The notes below the pieces were generated by a model, which saw only the letters and a program-made list of their open reading frames with translations, was not told the DNA's origin and did not search any database. Below are positions 6,492 through 15,517 of a DNA stretch of 64,000 bases, piece by piece (position 1 is the stretch's first letter; each line of letters begins with the position of its first letter). Made by a program: the position numbers and the translations under genes. Source of the stretch: Dokdonella sp. (GTDB taxonomy: Bacteria > Pseudomonadota > Gammaproteobacteria > Xanthomonadales > Rhodanobacteraceae); assembly GCF_019634775.1 (NCBI RefSeq), contig NZ_JAHCAS010000001.1:496001-560000 (forward strand), written 5' to 3'.

Positions 6492-7241
6492 ATGGGACAC
6501 CACGACATACAGCAGGTCTGCCTCAACGGGCACCAGATCACCGACAGCTTCAATTCGTCTCCCCAGTTTCGAAAGAATTTTTGCGCGACCTGCGGGGCTG
6601 CGACGATTCACAAATGTCCGGAGTGTGGTCAAGGAATCCCGGGCGACTACAAAACCGATGGAGTGATTGCCATTGGGTTTAGCACCCCAGTGCCAACTCA
6701 CTGTTCGGGCTGTGGCAAGGCATTCCCATGGGCCGCCCTCAAGGCAAAGCTAGCTAACGGTGCTGGCTCACAAGCTATGGACGCACTTGCTCTGGTGGAA
6801 CAGGTCTGCGGTCGCTTCCACCTGATCGCACGCCAAATCAGGTCTCGTCACTCGAACCGCGATACGCTTGTTGTCAACGACGAGTACGACGTTCAGGACT
6901 TGCTTCATACGCTCCTGCACATCTATTTCGATGATATCCGCCGAGAGGAATGGACGCCAAGCTACGCTGGTGGAAGTTCGCGGGTGGACTTCCTACTCAA
7001 GAGCGAGCAGATCATCATCGAAGTAAAGAAAACAAGGGCAACTCTCAAGGCTCGTGAGCTCGGTGACGAACTGCTGATCGATTGCCAGCGATATAGAGCA
7101 CATCCCGATTGCAAGCGACTTCTTTGCTTTGTGTACGACCCGGAGGGTTGGGTTTCCAATCCGCGGGGCCTAGAAAGCGATTTGAGCCAAAAAGGCGATG
7201 ACTTCGAAGTCAGGGCCGTCATCGTCCCCAAGGGCCACTAA
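6492..7241 (+). CDS. Zinc-ribbon (DUF2321) / DpnII-MboI-type nuclease fusion (cassette 7)
   Basis: The 249-residue protein starts at ATG 6492, 15 bases after the attC 6 core; an upstream in-frame start would read through the attC. Residues 1-85 carry three CxxC pairs (C31/C34, C42/C45, C71/C74) in the DUF2321 layout. Residues 125-245 match the REase_DpnII-MboI type PD-(D/E)XK domain: EYDVQDLLHTLL, EEWTPSYAGGSSRVDFLL (D166), IIIEVKKTR (E177, K179) and LLCFVYDPEG. It probably cuts DNA or another nucleic acid; no cognate methylase is nearby, so a defence role without classical modification is inference. Confidence 0.8.
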   Translation: MGHHDIQQVCLNGHQITDSFNSSPQFRKNFCATCGAATIHKCPECGQGIPGDYKTDGVIAIGFSTPVPTHCSGCGKAFPWAALKAKLANGAGSQAMDALALVEQVCGRFHLIARQIRSRHSNRDTLVVNDEYDVQDLLHTLLHIYFDDIRREEWTPSYAGGSSRVDFLLKSEQIIIEVKKTRATLKARELGDELLIDCQRYRAHPDCKRLLCFVYDPEGWVSNPRGLESDLSQKGDDFEVRAVIVPKGH

Positions 7242-7258
7242 AGGTTGGGCGCGGTGCG

Positions 7259-7327
7259 GTCTAACCCCTCAGTCAACCGGACGCCTTGCGCTTACGCGCA
7301 AGTCGCCGGTTACCTCGAACGTTGGGC
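7259..7327 (+). other. attC site 7 (69 bp)
   Basis: GTCTAAC (7259-7265) and GTTGGGC (7321-7327) are the boxes; arms GTCAACCGG and CCGGTTACC pair, with the loop TTGCGCTTACGCGCAA. It is similar to attC site 1. Confidence 0.85.
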
Positions 7328-7339
7328 AACGAGAGCGGA

Positions 7340-7723
7340 ATGAGAACGGAAAGCCCCATGAGTGATTGGTGGCAAACCGCCGTCGTGCGGGCAAACCAGC
7401 GCTACGCTATCGGCATAGTTGCGTCTTCCGGTTTGTCATTCTTTGCGCCCTACGTCCTGGGCAGGTTCGTTCCCTGCGCGGAGTTCATGGAGGTCGAATG
7501 GATCATGGTCGCATTCCTGTGTTTGGCCGGTGTTGGGCTGCTAAACATCCTCTTCTCATTCGCTCCAGCTCTTGAGGGCAAGCTACCCAGACGTCTCGCT
7601 CAGCCGATGAGGCATTGTCTCGTAACGGTCCTGCCGCTTTTCATAGTGGCCTACGCAATCTGGCTTGCGTTCTCACCCTTTTGGTACGCGTTGCTCAATG
7701 ATCCAGAGCTACTCTGTGATTAG
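7340..7723 (+). CDS. Small membrane protein (cassette 8)
   Basis: The 127-residue product has three likely transmembrane helices (about residues 25-45, 53-72 and 95-117, including VTVLPLFIVAYAIWLAFSPF). Two starts are possible: ATG 7340 or ATG 7358 (MSDWW...), the latter with GGAA spaced nine bases upstream. It sits alone in its cassette between attC 7 and attC 8. I recognise no family. Confidence 0.6.
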   Translation: MRTESPMSDWWQTAVVRANQRYAIGIVASSGLSFFAPYVLGRFVPCAEFMEVEWIMVAFLCLAGVGLLNILFSFAPALEGKLPRRLAQPMRHCLVTVLPLFIVAYAIWLAFSPFWYALLNDPELLCD

Positions 7724-7731
7724 AGAAGGAT

Positions 7732-7792
7732 GCCCAACAAATTCATGCACGCGACGTGCGAAGACGAACGCGCGTGATGAATGGCGTTAGGC
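7732..7792 (+). other. attC site 8 (61 bp)
   Basis: GCCCAAC (7732-7738) and GTTAGGC (7786-7792) are the boxes; the arms TTCATGCACGCG and CGCGTGATGAA pair. Confidence 0.8.
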
Positions 7793-7807
7793 AGCAGGGG
7801 CAGCGTG

Positions 7808-8092
7808 ATGGCAAACGAAGTGAAAGATTTCTATCCGTTACTTCGGGAAGCTATTGCCGAAGCTCGGGCATCCGGTCTCGTGTCTCTTGCAGACTCCCTG
7901 GAGTCGCATTCTTCGGCAGCGTACGCAACATCTTCCGAGCTTCTCGGCGAGACAGGTCAAGCGATTGTCGAGTTTCTCCGGCTCGGTGGCGCTGACGTTC
8001 AACCAGCGGTCGCGGCCAAGCTCCAAGAATGCCTGCGGCAGGTTCAACGGGTCTGGCCGGAACTTCGAGTACGACAAGGTGCTGCTGCCTAA
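7808..8092 (+). CDS. Hypothetical protein (cassette 9)
   Basis: This 94-residue helical protein starts at ATG 7808, 16 bases after the attC 8 core, preceded by an AGGGG sequence. It opens MANEVKDFYPLLREAIAEAR and contains no Cys, signal peptide or membrane segment. The TAA stop (8090-8092) lies within the following attC. I do not recognise it. A small soluble helical protein alone in a cassette could be an antitoxin or an adaptor; that is speculation. Confidence 0.6.
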   Translation: MANEVKDFYPLLREAIAEARASGLVSLADSLESHSSAAYATSSELLGETGQAIVEFLRLGGADVQPAVAAKLQECLRQVQRVWPELRVRQGAAA

Positions 8093-8144
8093 CAACTCAT
8101 TCCAGCGGACGCGCTACGCGCGCCGCTGAATTCAGGCGTTAGGC
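8087..8144 (+). other. attC site 9 (58 bp)
   Basis: GCCTAAC (8087-8093) and GTTAGGC (8138-8144) are perfectly complementary; the stem TTCCAGCGG / CCGCTGAA and loop ACGCGCTACGCGCG follow. Confidence 0.9.
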
Positions 8145-8147
8145 CTC

Positions 8148-8250
8148 ATGTTCAAGTCCAACCGCACCCCAAAGATCGCATTGCTGCTGTTCTTGCTTTC
8201 CTTCGCATACCTGGCGGTGTTGGTTCTTCTCGGGCAGGAGCGAGCAAACA
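8148..8250 (+). pseudogene. Truncated last cassette gene
   Basis: A frame beginning MFKSNRTPKIALLLFLLSFA at ATG 8148, four bases after the attC 9 core, has an N-terminal hydrophobic helix (LAVLVLLGQERAN follows). Around 8250 it runs into antisense transposase sequence and becomes Arg/Cys-rich nonsense. This is the last cassette of the array, cut by the rearrangement that brought in the IS1182/RHS debris. No attC follows. Confidence 0.6.
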
Positions 8251-8532
8251 CAGATTGCCGAACACCGGTTCGACGGTGGCGTGGCGTTGGCCGTACTGCG
8301 CTTTGCCCGCGTCGGTGTCGATGCGTTCGCGCATGCACTGCGTGTGCGTGGCGACCACCTTCCGGGCCAGCACAGCAACCTGTCGCGGGGGTGTGGTGTC
8401 GGGTTTGCGCAGGCGCTGGGCGCGCAATGCGCAGACCTTGCAGACCGAAGCGGGCGCGCGGAACTTGATCGCGGCGTAGCCGCCGATCGTGCAGTCATTG
8501 CCGTTGCGATACAGGCGTTGTCCGGCTGGACA
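8250..8532 (-). pseudogene. IS1182-type transposase fragment
   Basis: On the minus strand the peptide reads CPAGQRLYRNGNDCTIGGYA, then KFRAPASVCKVCALR, and ends MRERIDTDAGKAQYGQRHAT followed by VEPVFGN. The cysteine-rich segment and the M-R-E-R-(I/L)-D-T..G...Y..R..TVEPVFGN block are characteristic of IS1182-family DDE transposases (C-terminal half). Both ends are missing and no inverted repeats were found. Confidence 0.75.
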
Positions 8533-8645
8533 CGTTGCCGGCGGCGTCGCAGCCGTAGGTGCGCGCGGGGGTTGGTGCGTTGCGTGCCACCGAGGTCACC
8601 GCGTGCGGGCCGCAGCCGTTGCCGCCGTAGCCGTACGCCCCCGGG
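8533..8645 (-). pseudogene. RHS-repeat fragment
   Basis: The minus-strand peptide AYGYGGNGCGPHAVTSV and then TYGCDAAGNVSSR matches RHS/YD repeats (G-P-H-A-V-T-S-V...Y-x-Y-D-A-x-G-N). It is joined directly to the transposase fragment and is too short to function. It is probably the remnant of an RHS-type polymorphic toxin locus. Confidence 0.65.
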
Positions 8646-8772
8646 AGAGAAATTTGGACATCCATGGCTTGTATCTCTGGCAATTTGCTGCACAAGGGTT
8701 TACGGTTTTTTAACCGGGTGTCCCCTGTCCCCGGTATGGACCCGCGACAACCACCATCATCGGAGAGAGTAC

Positions 8773-11637
8773 ATGGCAGCTCGCAGTTTCAATCTTGCCC
8801 TGGCAGTCCGCGCAGGCCTCGCAGCCGGTCTGGTTGCGGTACCCGCGACGGCCGTCCAGGCCCAGCCCGCCACCGGCGACGAGGCACAGACCCTGGAGGC
8901 GATCACCGTCACCGGTTCGCGCATCCGCAAGGCCGAAATCGAAGGTCAGGTGCCGGTACAGGTCATCACCTCGGCCGACATCGAGGCAACCGGCCTCGGC
9001 ACGATCGGCGACATCATCCAGCGCCTCTCGGTGAGCGGCTCGTCACTCAACACCAAGTTCAACTCGGCCGGCAACTTCGGTTTCCCGCCCGATGGCGGTG
9101 GCGTCGGTTCCGGTTCGACCACGATCTCGCTGCGCAACCTCGGCGCCAAGCGCACCCTGATCCTCGTCGACGGCCTGCGCTGGGTCAGTGAGTCCTCGGC
9201 CTCCGGCGTGTCCGCTGCGGTGGATCTCAACACGATCCCGGCCAGTGCGGTCGACCGCATCGAAGTGCTCACCGATGGCGCCTCGTCGCTGTACGGCTCC
9301 GACGCGATCGCCGGCGTGGTCAACATCATCACGAAGCGGAAGCAGGAAGGTGGTGCCGCGCGTCTCTACTACGGTGACTACTCGAAAGGCGACGGCCAGA
9401 CCAGGCAGGGCAATGTCTCGCTTGGCGGCAGCGGTGAGCGCTTCGATTTCTTCGCCGACATCAGCTACTACAAGCAGGACTCGATCAGCTCGAGCGTGTG
9501 GGAACAATCGCGTTTCCCGGTGCCCGGAACCGGCGTCGACAACGGCAGTTCGGCAACGCCGACGGGGCGCTTCGTGTTCGCCGCGCCATCCGACTTCGGC
9601 GGACTGTGTCCGAACAACTTCTGCAACATCGCGGGCAATGGCACCTCGGGCATCCCGACGATCAGCGATTTCCATCGTTGGGTCGGCAGTGGCCCGAACA
9701 GCGACCGCTTCAACTTCGCGCCATACAACCTGCTGCTGACGCCGTCGGAGCGCAAGGCCGTGTTCGTCAACGGCAGCTACCGCATTGCCGACTCGGTCAA
9801 CTGGAACCTCAAGGGCGCCTACACGCAGCGTGAGTCGGCCAACCAGGCTGCGCCGGAACCGATCTTCCTCGGCTCGGAAGCGGGCACTTACGGGCTTGGC
9901 GATTACGTCGCGATCGACGTCACCAATCCATACAACCCGTTCGGCATCACGATCGGCCCAGACGGCACGCTGGTCGCACGTCGTCCGGTCGAGGGCGGGC
10001 CGCGCATCTTCCGGCAGGACGTCGACACGCGCTATTTCTCGACCGGCCTCAATGGCGACTTCGAGGTGGGCGGGCGCAACTTCTTCTGGGACGTCAACTA
10101 CGTCAACGCCGACAACAAGGCGACCCAGACCGTCACCGGCACCTACAACATCGCCCACATCCAGCGCGCACTCGGTCCGGTCGCCGACTGCACGGCGCCG
10201 TGCGTACCGCTGAACCTGTTCGGTGGCCCCGGCACGATCACCCAGGCCATGCTCGACTACATCCTGTTCACCGAGCTCGACCGCAGCCGGCAGAAGCTGA
10301 CCACGTGGACGGCAAACCTGTCGGGCGACCTGTTCGAGCTGCCCGCCGGTGCGCTCGCCTTCGCGACCGGCTACGAGCACCGCGAGCAGAGCGGCTCCTA
10401 CCAGCCCGACGCGATCGTCGTCGCCGGCGAGTCCAACGGCGTGCCGTCCGGTCCGACTCGCGGCGCGTACGACGTCGACGAGGTCTACCTCGAGCTCAAC
10501 GTGCCGCTGGTCGCCGATACCGCCTTCGCCAAACGCCTCGATTTCAGCGTGGCCTCGCGCTATTCGGACTACTCGAACTTCGGCAGCACGACCAACAACA
10601 AGCTCGGCCTGCGCTGGCAGATCGGCGACGACCTCACCCTGCGCAGCACCTGGGCGGAAGGTTTCCGCGCACCGTCGATCGGCGAGCTGTACGGCACGTT
10701 CTCGCGCTTCGACGCGACCATCCAGGATCCGTGCAACTTCGCTACCGGTCAGACCGCGACGAACTGCATCGCCCTCGGCGTGCCGGACCCGGCCACCTTC
10801 GAGCAATCCAACACGCAGATCTCGGTCGTCACCGGCGGCAATCCGGACCTGCAACCGGAAACCTCGAAGAGCCTGACCATCGGCGGCGTCTACAGTCCGT
10901 CGTGGGCCGCGGATACGAGTTGGGCGCAGAAGCTCGACTTTGAACTGACCTGGTACCGCATCCGTATCAAGGACGCGATCCAGGCGTCCGATGCGCAAAC
11001 CCAGCTCGAGCGTTGCGTGGCCACGCTTGATCCGGTGTTCTGCAGCGGCATCGGCCGTTCCTCGGGCGGCAACATCAACGCCTTCGACAACACGCTGTAC
11101 AACCTGGGCCGCGTCGAGACGCGCGGCTTCGACTTCGGCATCAACTGGCTCGGCAACGAGACCGGCATCGGCACCTTCGGCGCCAGCCTGCAGGCGACCT
11201 ACGTGAAGAAGTACGAGGCCATCGCCACCGACTCCGGCGAAGCCGAGCCGCGCGGCGTCGGCATCGAGGTCGCCGACAGCGCGATCCCGAAGTGGAAGGC
11301 GACGGCACGCCTGAACTGGGCGCTCGGCAACTGGAGCGCGGGCTGGACCGCGCGCTACATCTCCGACCTCACCGAGAGTTGCGCAGGTGCCGAGGGCTAC
11401 CCCATCTGCGGCAACATCGCTGCAAACACCAACCATCTCGGTGCCACCACCTTCCACGACGTGCGCGCAAGCTGGACGGTTCCGTCGGATCTCAAGCTGA
11501 CCATCTCGGGCGGCATCAACAACGTGTTCGGCAAGGAGCCTCCGATCTGCCTGAGCTGCTCGCTCAATGGCTACGATGCGTCGAACTACGACCTGCCTGG
11601 CCGCATGAGCTACATCGAGGCCAGCGTCAGGTTCTGA
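8773..11637 (+). CDS. TonB-dependent outer-membrane receptor
   Basis: The 954-residue protein starts at ATG 8773 behind GGAGAGAG (8762-8769). It has a signal peptide ending near AVQA, a TonB-box-like segment ([10 protein letters not shown]), a plug domain (about residues 45-200, with LIVDGLR-like [11 protein letters not shown] and [20 protein letters not shown]) and a long beta-barrel ending in Phe (YIEASVRF), as outer-membrane porins do. Two surface-loop regions contain Cys pairs. It imports a siderophore, vitamin or oligosaccharide/peptide using TonB energy; the ligand cannot be read. No regulator is adjacent. A 12-bp stem terminator follows the gene. Confidence 0.95.
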   Translation: MAARSFNLALAVRAGLAAGLVAVPATAVQAQPATGDEAQTLEAITVTGSRIRKAEIEGQVPVQVITSADIEATGLGTIGDIIQRLSVSGSSLNTKFNSAGNFGFPPDGGGVGSGSTTISLRNLGAKRTLILVDGLRWVSESSASGVSAAVDLNTIPASAVDRIEVLTDGASSLYGSDAIAGVVNIITKRKQEGGAARLYYGDYSKGDGQTRQGNVSLGGSGERFDFFADISYYKQDSISSSVWEQSRFPVPGTGVDNGSSATPTGRFVFAAPSDFGGLCPNNFCNIAGNGTSGIPTISDFHRWVGSGPNSDRFNFAPYNLLLTPSERKAVFVNGSYRIADSVNWNLKGAYTQRESANQAAPEPIFLGSEAGTYGLGDYVAIDVTNPYNPFGITIGPDGTLVARRPVEGGPRIFRQDVDTRYFSTGLNGDFEVGGRNFFWDVNYVNADNKATQTVTGTYNIAHIQRALGPVADCTAPCVPLNLFGGPGTITQAMLDYILFTELDRSRQKLTTWTANLSGDLFELPAGALAFATGYEHREQSGSYQPDAIVVAGESNGVPSGPTRGAYDVDEVYLELNVPLVADTAFAKRLDFSVASRYSDYSNFGSTTNNKLGLRWQIGDDLTLRSTWAEGFRAPSIGELYGTFSRFDATIQDPCNFATGQTATNCIALGVPDPATFEQSNTQISVVTGGNPDLQPETSKSLTIGGVYSPSWAADTSWAQKLDFELTWYRIRIKDAIQASDAQTQLERCVATLDPVFCSGIGRSSGGNINAFDNTLYNLGRVETRGFDFGINWLGNETGIGTFGASLQATYVKKYEAIATDSGEAEPRGVGIEVADSAIPKWKATARLNWALGNWSAGWTARYISDLTESCAGAEGYPICGNIAANTNHLGATTFHDVRASWTVPSDLKLTISGGINNVFGKEPPICLSCSLNGYDASNYDLPGRMSYIEASVRF

Positions 11638-11644
11638 CCCACCG

Positions 11645-11673
11645 CCACGCCGGTGCTTCGTGCACCGGCGTGG
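11645..11673 (+). terminator. Hairpin after TonB receptor
   Basis: A perfect 12-bp stem (CCACGCCGGTGC / GCACCGGCGTGG) with a 5-base loop sits eight bases after the stop. Only a weak T tract follows. The rest of the gap to 11803 holds a degenerate REP-like sequence starting GCAGGAGCGC near 11719. Confidence 0.7.
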
Positions 11674-11803
11674 TTCCTGCGATGTGTCGAACGCGTCGCC
11701 CTGGAAACACTCCTTTCCGCAGGAGCGCAGCCGGGGCGCGTTCGGGGTGTCTCCGCGTCAAGAAAATCGCGCACAGGGTGCGCCCCTGAAGGCGTGATAC
11801 GCC

Positions 11804-13717
11804 TCACAACCGCTCGAAGCCGTCGGCAAAGATGACGTCGGCGCGGTTCTCGACCGCGCCGATGTCGGCGGGCCCGGCTCCCGGGTAGTAGACGACGCTG
11901 CCGAAGGGCTTGCCGTAGAAATCATCGGCGACCGACTTCGTGCACCAGTCGACGAGACCATATCCCGGCGCGAAGGTGCCGGGCTGGAGCGAGAACGCGC
12001 CCGCCGCGATCACCTCGAAGGTGCCGCTGGTCGGATCGTTGACGACGCTGTGCGTGGCGAAGTCGTCGGTGCGCTGGAAGTAGCCGCACCATTCGCGCTG
12101 GAAGTTGACCGGCGGTGCTGCACCGCCGACATTGGCCGGCGCCGGGATGGCGGTCGAGGCGAAGATGTTCGCGCGCACGTTCGCCGTCGAGGTCTCGTAG
12201 GCGAGGTTGACGAAGCGGTCGAGCGGGGTCGAGAACAGCACCGTGGTATGGCGCACGGTCAGGCTGCCGGGATACAGGTTGCCGCCAACTTCGAAGGCCG
12301 AGCGTGTCGAGCCGACGCCTGTGCCGGCCAGTTCGACGCGGTTGTCGACGATGAGGCTGCTGGTGACGAAAGACTGTCCTGCGTAGTTGCGCAGCAGGGC
12401 CGATCGCGCGAGGTTGTTGCGGATCGACGCGCGCACGAGTTCGAGCGTGCCGATGTTGTCGACGAGAGACGCTCCCGGGCCGGTGCCGGCCGTGCCGCTC
12501 GCCGTGTTGTTGGTGAACGAGACGCAGGGGGTGGGTTCGAAGAACGTGCAGGCGACGTTGCGACCGGACGGTTGCACGCGCAGGCGCAGTTCCTCGCGGC
12601 CTACCGAAAGGCCGAGCGTGCCGGTGCCTTCCTGCCCGGTGACGACGAGGTTCTGCAGGCGGAAGGAACTCTGCCCGCTCGGGTAGTCGTCGGTGCCGAT
12701 CGTGCGGCTCGCGGTCAGGCACAGGCCGGGACGCGAGCCGGTGTTGTTGGCGATCGCGAGCAGGCCGTTCTCGCCGTCGGCCGCACCGAGCGGGCGATAG
12801 CCGTCACCGCCCATCGGGATCGCGGTATCGAGCGTGCCGGAGCCAGCCGCGCAGGAGCCGCTGCCGGTGGTGGTGTTGCCGATGATCAACGCGGCCGCGT
12901 TGGCGCGCGGCCGCGGCTGGAAACCGCCGCCGCCTTCGACCGTGCCGTAGCACGAAAATGCGCTGCCCAGTCCACCGGCACTGTTGAAGCCGATGATCGT
13001 GTCGATGGCGACGATGCTGGCGTGGCGCAGGCCGAACGTCGGTGCGCCGGGCACGGTGTTGCCGCCGCAGTAGATGCCGCCGCCTTCGTTGGTGGCGGTG
13101 TTGTTGAGGATGCTCGCGCCTTCGTCGAGGTAGAAGTCGACCCTGTCCGCCGTGGTCGACGCGAGCAGGCCGCCGATCAGGGCGACGCCGCCGCCGCGCA
13201 CGGCCTGGTTGTTGCGCACGACCGTGCCGCGGCCGAGCAGCACCGAAGCCGGACCGCGGATCGCGATGCCGCCACCGGCACCGTTGAAGGCATTGCTGGT
13301 GGACAGTGCATCGCCACCCTGCATCACCGTGCGCCGGATCTGCAGGGTGCCGATGCGGCCATCGACCAGCAGGCGCAGGGTCGGCGCCTGCGCGCCGCCG
13401 GAACCGTCGATGATGCTGACGTCGTTGATGCCGTTGCCGGGCGCCGCATCGCCGCACTCGACATAGCCGCCTTCGATGAACACGCCGCCTTGGCTGACCG
13501 AAGGGTCGTAGCTGGCTCCGTTCGGCACCGCGAAGGTTTCGCGACGCAGTTTGAACGTGTGTGTCCCCGAAACACCGTCGAGGGCATCGAAGGCGGCCTG
13601 CAGGGTTGCATAGGTGCAGCCGGCGCCGGTGCCGACCGATACCGTTGCGGCACGGGTCAGGGATGGCGGCAACAGCAGGATGGCGACGGCAAGGAGACTC
13701 TGGATCGGCTGGCGCAT
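11804..13717 (-). CDS. Secreted parallel beta-helix protein with C-terminal GFE tag
   Basis: The 637-residue protein starts at the ATG at 13715-13717, preceded by GGAG, and has a signal peptide MRQPIQSLLAVAILLLPPSL before TRA-ATVSVG. The body is a Ser/Asn/Gly-rich series of right-handed parallel beta-helix turns with recurring N-N, G-G-G-I and T-V-R-N-N patterns; many Cys are present. It ends DVIFADGFERL, the tag shared by other secreted proteins here. It is probably a surface or secreted adhesin-like or polysaccharide-acting protein; no catalytic motif is visible. Confidence 0.8.
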   Translation of the reverse strand: MRQPIQSLLAVAILLLPPSLTRAATVSVGTGAGCTYATLQAAFDALDGVSGTHTFKLRRETFAVPNGASYDPSVSQGGVFIEGGYVECGDAAPGNGINDVSIIDGSGGAQAPTLRLLVDGRIGTLQIRRTVMQGGDALSTSNAFNGAGGGIAIRGPASVLLGRGTVVRNNQAVRGGGVALIGGLLASTTADRVDFYLDEGASILNNTATNEGGGIYCGGNTVPGAPTFGLRHASIVAIDTIIGFNSAGGLGSAFSCYGTVEGGGGFQPRPRANAAALIIGNTTTGSGSCAAGSGTLDTAIPMGGDGYRPLGAADGENGLLAIANNTGSRPGLCLTASRTIGTDDYPSGQSSFRLQNLVVTGQEGTGTLGLSVGREELRLRVQPSGRNVACTFFEPTPCVSFTNNTASGTAGTGPGASLVDNIGTLELVRASIRNNLARSALLRNYAGQSFVTSSLIVDNRVELAGTGVGSTRSAFEVGGNLYPGSLTVRHTTVLFSTPLDRFVNLAYETSTANVRANIFASTAIPAPANVGGAAPPVNFQREWCGYFQRTDDFATHSVVNDPTSGTFEVIAAGAFSLQPGTFAPGYGLVDWCTKSVADDFYGKPFGSVVYYPGAGPADIGAVENRADVIFADGFERL

Positions 13718-13850
13718 TGGGGGCACTCCGCTCATTGGCACAGGGGGAAGCGCAAAGGAGTGCCGCGGGAGGACATGGCGAAACGACGTTTCGCCTTGCG
13801 CCCGGCGCAGCCGGTATGGAATAAGGCGGCGTCCCCACCCGTCCTTCCCC

Positions 13851-14765
13851 ATGTCCGTCCTGCCGACCTTCGCCCTCATCCTCGTCCTGCTCGCCGTCGG
13901 TGGCGTGCTGCGCTGGCGCAGGCTGGTGCCGGACAATGCGCCGGACGTGCTCAACCTCGTCGCGCTCTACGTCTGCCTGCCGGCGTCGATCCTGCTGTAC
14001 GCGCCGAAGCTTGAGTTCGCGCCCGAACTGCTCGGCTTCGTGGCGATTCCATACCTCGTGCTGCTGGCGACGATCGTGTTCGTCTGGCCGTTGGCACGGC
14101 TGCTGCGCTTCGACCGCGGCAGCACCGCCTGTCTGCTGATGCAGGTGCCGCTCGGCAATACCTCGTACATCGGTTACAGCCTCGTGCCGGTGCTGGCTGG
14201 CAGCGGCGCCCTCGGCTATGCCGTGGTGTACGACCAGTTCGGCACCTTCATCCTGCTGCTGACCTGGGGGCTGGTGATCATTGCCGCATTCGGCGGCACC
14301 GAACGCCCGACGATGCGCGGCATCCTGTGGCGCATGCTGACCTTTCCGCCATTCCCGACCCTGGTCTTCGCGCTCACCCTGATGCCGGCCGATCCACCCG
14401 CCGCGGTCGCGCAGTCATTGCAGATGGTCGCCGGCATGTTGTTGCCGCTGGTCATCATCGCGCTCGGCATGCAGTTGCGCCTGCGCCTGCCGCGCCAGCA
14501 CCTGTTGCCGCTCTGCATCGGGCTGGTCGCCAAGCTCGTGCTGATGCCGCTGCTCGCACTCGGCCTGTGCATGCTGTTCGGCATCACCGGCGACATGCGC
14601 CTGGTGGCGGTGTACGAAACCGCGATGCCCTCGATGATCACCGCCGGCGCCCTGCTGTCGATGGCTGGCCTTGCCCCGGAACTCGCCGCGGCGATGATCG
14701 GCTACGGCATCGTGTTGTCGATGCTGACGCTGCCGCTGTGGCACCACGTGCTCGGCGGCGGTTGA
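13851..14765 (+). CDS. AEC family transporter
   Basis: The 304-residue membrane protein starts at ATG 13851 (MSVLPTFALILVLLAVGGVL) and has about ten hydrophobic helices in two halves, the arrangement of auxin efflux carrier/malate permease proteins. QVPLGNTSYIGYSLVPVLAG in the first half and YETAMPSMITAGALLSMAG in the second are typical conserved segments. It likely exports or imports organic acids or similar anions. A longer in-frame upstream extension has no membrane character and overlaps the divergent gene's leader. Confidence 0.85.
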   Translation: MSVLPTFALILVLLAVGGVLRWRRLVPDNAPDVLNLVALYVCLPASILLYAPKLEFAPELLGFVAIPYLVLLATIVFVWPLARLLRFDRGSTACLLMQVPLGNTSYIGYSLVPVLAGSGALGYAVVYDQFGTFILLLTWGLVIIAAFGGTERPTMRGILWRMLTFPPFPTLVFALTLMPADPPAAVAQSLQMVAGMLLPLVIIALGMQLRLRLPRQHLLPLCIGLVAKLVLMPLLALGLCMLFGITGDMRLVAVYETAMPSMITAGALLSMAGLAPELAAAMIGYGIVLSMLTLPLWHHVLGGG

Positions 14766-14794
14766 GGGGCACCACAACGAACCGGAGCACGCTG

Positions 14795-15517
14795 ATGACA
14801 CCGAACCCTGGGCCGCGCATGGCGGACGGTTTCCGCAAACGCGGCGGCGAGATCACGCGCATCGAAGCCTTCGTCGACGCCGCCTTCGCCTTCGCGGTGA
14901 CGCTGCTGGTGATCTCGGTCGATGCGATTCCCGAATCACGTGCCGAACTCGTCGCGGCACTGAAGGGCATTCCGGCCTTCGCCGTCAGTTTCGTGATGAT
15001 CGCCTGGTTCTGGTACGGCCATGCGAGCCACACACGCCGCTATGGACTCGACGACCGCACGTCGATCCTGCTGAGTCTGTTGCTGGTCTTCCTGGTACTG
15101 GTGTTCGTCTATCCGCTCAAGGTCATGTACGCGAGCTTCATGCAATGGATCAGCAGCGGGTTTCTCGTCGCCAGGTTCAAGCTGGAGTCGACCGCCGACC
15201 TGCGCCTGATCATCGTCGTGTTCGGGCTCGCCCTCGGCTCGATGGGCGCAGTGATGGCGCTGCTGACCGAACACGCTTGGCGCCGGCGTGACGCGCTCGG
15301 TCTCGACCGCGACGAGCGCATCGCCACCCGGCTGCACGCGCTGTCGTGGTGGTTCGTGCCGGTGGTGGCGCTGGTCTCGATGCTGGTTGCGCTGTTCGTG
15401 CCCGCACTCGATGGACATGCGTGGACGCATGGCCTCGGCGGCATGGTCTATGCGTTGCTTGGCCTGCAGGGGCCGGTGATCGCCTGGCGGCACCGACGCC
15501 TGCTCGAAATGCCCTGA
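14795..15517 (+). CDS. TMEM175-type (DUF1211) potassium channel
   Basis: The 240-residue protein starts at ATG 14795 and has six hydrophobic helices. The first carries RIEAFVDAAFAFAVTLLVIS, which corresponds to the R-x-x-x-F-x-D signature of bacterial TMEM175 K+ channels, with Val in place of the usual Ser before Asp. It follows the AEC gene by 29 bases, so they may be cotranscribed. Its stop codon lies in an ATGCCCTGATC repeat and it abuts the convergent mechanosensitive channel gene. Confidence 0.8.
   Translation: MTPNPGPRMADGFRKRGGEITRIEAFVDAAFAFAVTLLVISVDAIPESRAELVAALKGIPAFAVSFVMIAWFWYGHASHTRRYGLDDRTSILLSLLLVFLVLVFVYPLKVMYASFMQWISSGFLVARFKLESTADLRLIIVVFGLALGSMGAVMALLTEHAWRRRDALGLDRDERIATRLHALSWWFVPVVALVSMLVALFVPALDGHAWTHGLGGMVYALLGLQGPVIAWRHRRLLEMP

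Noticed and set aside
9043..11457. Long open frame antisense to the TonB receptor
   Set aside because: High-GC codon bias makes antisense frames open. The product is low-complexity Arg/Val/Ala/Asp with no motif, while the plus strand is a clear receptor.
12050..14014. Long frame antisense to the beta-helix gene
   Set aside because: Ala/Arg/Val/Gly shadow without motifs or ribosome binding site.
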